From Corynebacterium glaucum (GTDB lineage Bacteria; Actinomycetota; Actinomycetes; Mycobacteriales; Mycobacteriaceae), in NCBI RefSeq assembly GCF_002287505.1, contig NZ_CP019688.1, positions 744,001-808,000 of the forward strand: 64,000 bases of DNA, read 5' to 3'. The notes beneath the pieces are model-generated. The model made no database searches. It was not told where the DNA came from and saw only the letters and a program-made list of their open reading frames with translations. Below, piece by piece: positions 62,040-64,000 of this stretch (position 1 is its first letter; every line of letters begins with the position of its first letter). Position numbers and translations under genes: made by a program.

Positions 62040-63590
62040 GTGACTACAAAAGTCAACGGCGGCGCCGGTGGCGCCAGAGTGCCAGATGCCGACGCTAAGG
62101 CCGACGGCCAAATCGCCGCGGCGAAAGCGCCGAAGGCGCGCACCACCGGTCAGAACATCGCATTCGTCCTCGCATTCGTCGCCCTGATTGCGGTGCTGCT
62201 CATCCCGATTCCCGGCCTCGACGCCACTGGCCAGATTGCACTGGCAATGCTCGCATTCGCCGTCATCATGTGGGTCTCGGAGGCGGTGTCTTACCCCGTC
62301 AGTGCGGTGATGATCGTGGGCCTCATCTCGATTTTGCTGACGTTCGCACCCGACCCGGAGAACCCGGGGCAATTAGTGGGATCGAAGACGGCGCTGTCTA
62401 CCGCAATGACGGGATTCTCGTCGTCGGCAGTGGCGCTGGTGGCCGCGGCCCTTGCGCTTGCCACCGCGATGCAGGCGACCGGGTTGCACCGTCGCCTAGC
62501 GCTTTACATCCTCAAAGTCTCGGGCGAGAAAGTCTCGAACATCGTCATCGGCGCGATCGTGATCTCGATTGTGCTCGCGTTCTTCGTGCCGTCGGCAACC
62601 GCGCGCGCCGGCGCCGTCGTACCGATCCTCATCGGTATGGTCGCCGCGTTCGGCCTGCCCACGGACTCGAAACTCGGCGCGCTGCTGGTAATCACTGCAA
62701 CGCAGGCGGTCTCGATCTGGAATGTCGGCATTAAAACTGCCGCGGCGCAGAACCTTGTCGCCATCGGTTTCATCGAAGACCAGATGGGCCAATCCGTCTC
62801 TTGGGGACAATGGCTCATGTGGGCGGCACCGTGGTCCATCATCATGTCGATTGCCCTCTACTTCATTATGCGGTGGGCGATTAAGGCGGAAACGGATTCG
62901 ATTACTGGCGGTAAAGAGCTCGTCGAAAAGCAAATTTCGGAGATGGGCCCGATGACTGGTGCCGAGAAGCGACTGACCGCAATCGCTGTGGCCCTGTTGC
63001 TGTTTTGGGCGACTGAAGATGTGCTGCACCCGATTAGCTCGGCGGTGATCACTATCGTTGCCGTGGGCATCATGCTGATGCCGGGGATCGGCGTGATGAC
63101 CTGGAAGTATGCGCAAGAGAAGATCAACTGGGGCACGCTGGTCGTGTTCGCTGCCGGTATCTCACTGGGCACGTTCCTCCTGAACACCGGTGCGGCGACC
63201 TGGCTCTCCGAGGTGACGTTCGGTGCGCTGGGCCTGGCGGGGATGCCAATGCTGGCGACGATTGCGATTGTGTCGCTGTTCAACATCATCATCCACCTCG
63301 GCTTCGCCTCGGCGACCTCGCTGGCATCCGCGCTGATCCCGGTGTTCATTGCGCTCGCCGCGACCCTGGACGCGCCGAACGGCGGCCTGGGCTTCGTGAT
63401 CATCCAGCAGTTCGTGATCTGCTTCGGCTTCCTGCTTCCGGTTTCCGCGCCGCAGAACATGCTGGCGTACGGTACTGGCGCCTTCACCCCGCAGCAGTTC
63501 CTGCGCACCGGTATTCCGCTGACGGTGGTCGGCTACCTGCTGATCCTGCTGCTGTCGGCGACCTACTGGAACTGGATCGGCCTGGTCTAA
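62040..63590 (+). CDS. DASS/SLC13-family anion:sodium symporter
   Basis: This 516-residue protein has an Ala/Lys-rich N-terminus (about 35 residues) and 11-12 membrane segments. It shows the family's repeated hairpin and SNT-like elements, such as SATARAGAVVPILIGM and the C-terminal FGFLLPVSAPQNMLAYGTG. The DASS family imports dicarboxylates, citrate or sulfate. The start is a GTG at 62040 with GGAGGAGG 8 bases upstream. Substrate not assignable from sequence alone. Confidence 0.9.
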   Translation: MTTKVNGGAGGARVPDADAKADGQIAAAKAPKARTTGQNIAFVLAFVALIAVLLIPIPGLDATGQIALAMLAFAVIMWVSEAVSYPVSAVMIVGLISILLTFAPDPENPGQLVGSKTALSTAMTGFSSSAVALVAAALALATAMQATGLHRRLALYILKVSGEKVSNIVIGAIVISIVLAFFVPSATARAGAVVPILIGMVAAFGLPTDSKLGALLVITATQAVSIWNVGIKTAAAQNLVAIGFIEDQMGQSVSWGQWLMWAAPWSIIMSIALYFIMRWAIKAETDSITGGKELVEKQISEMGPMTGAEKRLTAIAVALLLFWATEDVLHPISSAVITIVAVGIMLMPGIGVMTWKYAQEKINWGTLVVFAAGISLGTFLLNTGAATWLSEVTFGALGLAGMPMLATIAIVSLFNIIIHLGFASATSLASALIPVFIALAATLDAPNGGLGFVIIQQFVICFGFLLPVSAPQNMLAYGTGAFTPQQFLRTGIPLTVVGYLLILLLSATYWNWIGLV

Positions 63591-63606
63591 GCCGCGGACC
63601 CGCGGC
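63591..63606. terminator. Short GC hairpin between convergent genes
   Basis: GCCGCG-GACC-CGCGGC forms a 6-base-pair stem with a 4-base loop directly after the transporter stop and before the convergent gene's stop. No T-run, so efficiency is uncertain. Confidence 0.5.
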
Positions 63607-63608
63607 AG

Positions 63609-64000
63609 CTACTGCAGCACGAGCCCCACGTGAATCGTGGTCAGCTCGTGCTCGCCCGGCCCCGCGGGGAGCGCTTGCAGCTCCGCAGCGGTGGCGGGGG
63701 AGACAGGAATGATCCACCCGTGGTTCGGGTCCAGTACCGGAGCGGACGCCGCGTTCGAAGGCACAAAGGTCACCGGGCGCTGGCCCTCGGCGGCAAGCTG
63801 CAGGGGCCCGCGAAGGGCACGTAGCTCCTCCAGCGCCTCCGGGGTCGTCGTGATAATCACCAGCTTCTCGTCGGTGTCAGGGGACAGGTTCGCAGTGTGC
63901 ACGAGCAGTTGCTTAACGACGACGCGCTCATACCGCCTAGGCAACTCGACAAGGCCCGACGCAGTATCGCCGCCGCCGAAAACGTCCCGCACACGGTCCA
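63609..64000 (-). CDS. C-terminal part of an unidentified protein, cut by the window edge
   Basis: The visible 130 or so residues stay open to the window end. The GTG at 63992 could be a start, but the preceding codons (Asp-Arg) read on without a stop, and the first residues look internal. The sequence is soluble and beta/alpha mixed (VVVKQLLVHTANLSPDTDEK, LVIITTTPEALEELRAL). I do not recognise a family. Confidence 0.6.
   Translation of the reverse strand, partial: DRVRDVFGGGDTASGLVELPRRYERVVVKQLLVHTANLSPDTDEKLVIITTTPEALEELRALRGPLQLAAEGQRPVTFVPSNAASAPVLDPNHGWIIPVSPATAAELQALPAGPGEHELTTIHVGLVLQ

Overview
The window is a high-GC actinobacterial chromosome segment, almost certainly from a Corynebacterium. 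The evidence is a very close AmtR nitrogen regulator, the block rpsR-rpsN-rpmG-rpmB / rpmE2-rpmF / MprAB-like two-component system / PepD-like protease / Mog, the block galU - gephyrin-like glp - rimJ - glpR, the block pmt / rsmI - betP - metG, an Rpf2-type resuscitation factor, and a GapB-type GAPDH with an N-terminal extension. The species cannot be told from sequence inspection alone.

Layout. 0.1-6.6 kb: DUF6350 membrane protein, purN-purH, two secreted serine-hydrolase (class A beta-lactamase fold) paralogues around a small membrane protein, and amtR. 6.7-9.7 kb: genes for S18, S14, L33 and L28 on the minus strand and L31 type B and L32 on the plus strand, separated by a decayed DUF418 gene and mscL. 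9.8-14.1 kb: envelope-stress type two-component system, membrane-anchored trypsin-like protease, mog and a small protein. 14.1-19.8 kb: SAF-domain protein, 5-formyl-THF cyclo-ligase, galU, glp, rimJ, glpR. 19.9-22.9 kb: tRNA-Ala(CGC) whose 3' end was the target of an IS481-family element, itself split by an IS256-family element. 22.9-26.0 kb: copper module (csoR, copB, CDF-like transporter). 26.0-28.4 kb: an AT-richer MFS/TetR insertion flanked by a 41-bp imperfect repeat of the 3' end of a decayed thiamine-diphosphate enzyme gene. 28.4-36.3 kb: tag, doxX, zinc-finger membrane protein, pmt, rsmI, betP, metG. 36.3-47.2 kb: hydrolase, DUF3806 protein, tatD, rpf2, rsmA, ispE, exonuclease, ABC-F protein, GlgC-like protein, TraB-like protein, ppk2. 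47.1-52.9 kb: alkyladenine glycosylase, HAD phosphatase, enoyl-CoA hydratase family protein, secreted histidine phosphatase, gapB. 52.9-55.3 kb: a two-gene operon that looks like UDP-sulfoquinovose synthase plus sulfoquinovosyltransferase. 55.4-57.5 kb: orphan VirD4/TraG-like coupling ATPase. 57.5-64 kb: SWIM protein, an asymmetric heterodimeric ABC exporter, a DASS/SLC13 transporter and an edge-truncated gene.

Most of the window is conserved corynebacterial backbone. The points of most interest are: (i) eleven exact copies of the 10-mer GCTTATCGAC on both strands, in different reading contexts, far above simple expectation; (ii) the sulfolipid-type gene pair; (iii) an ABC exporter pair in which each nucleotide-binding domain has lost a complementary half of the ATPase motifs; (iv) the nested IS elements with exact target duplications at tRNA-Ala; (v) an MFS/TetR cassette bounded by repeats from a neighbouring pseudogene; and (vi) a poly-C frameshift in one secreted serine hydrolase.
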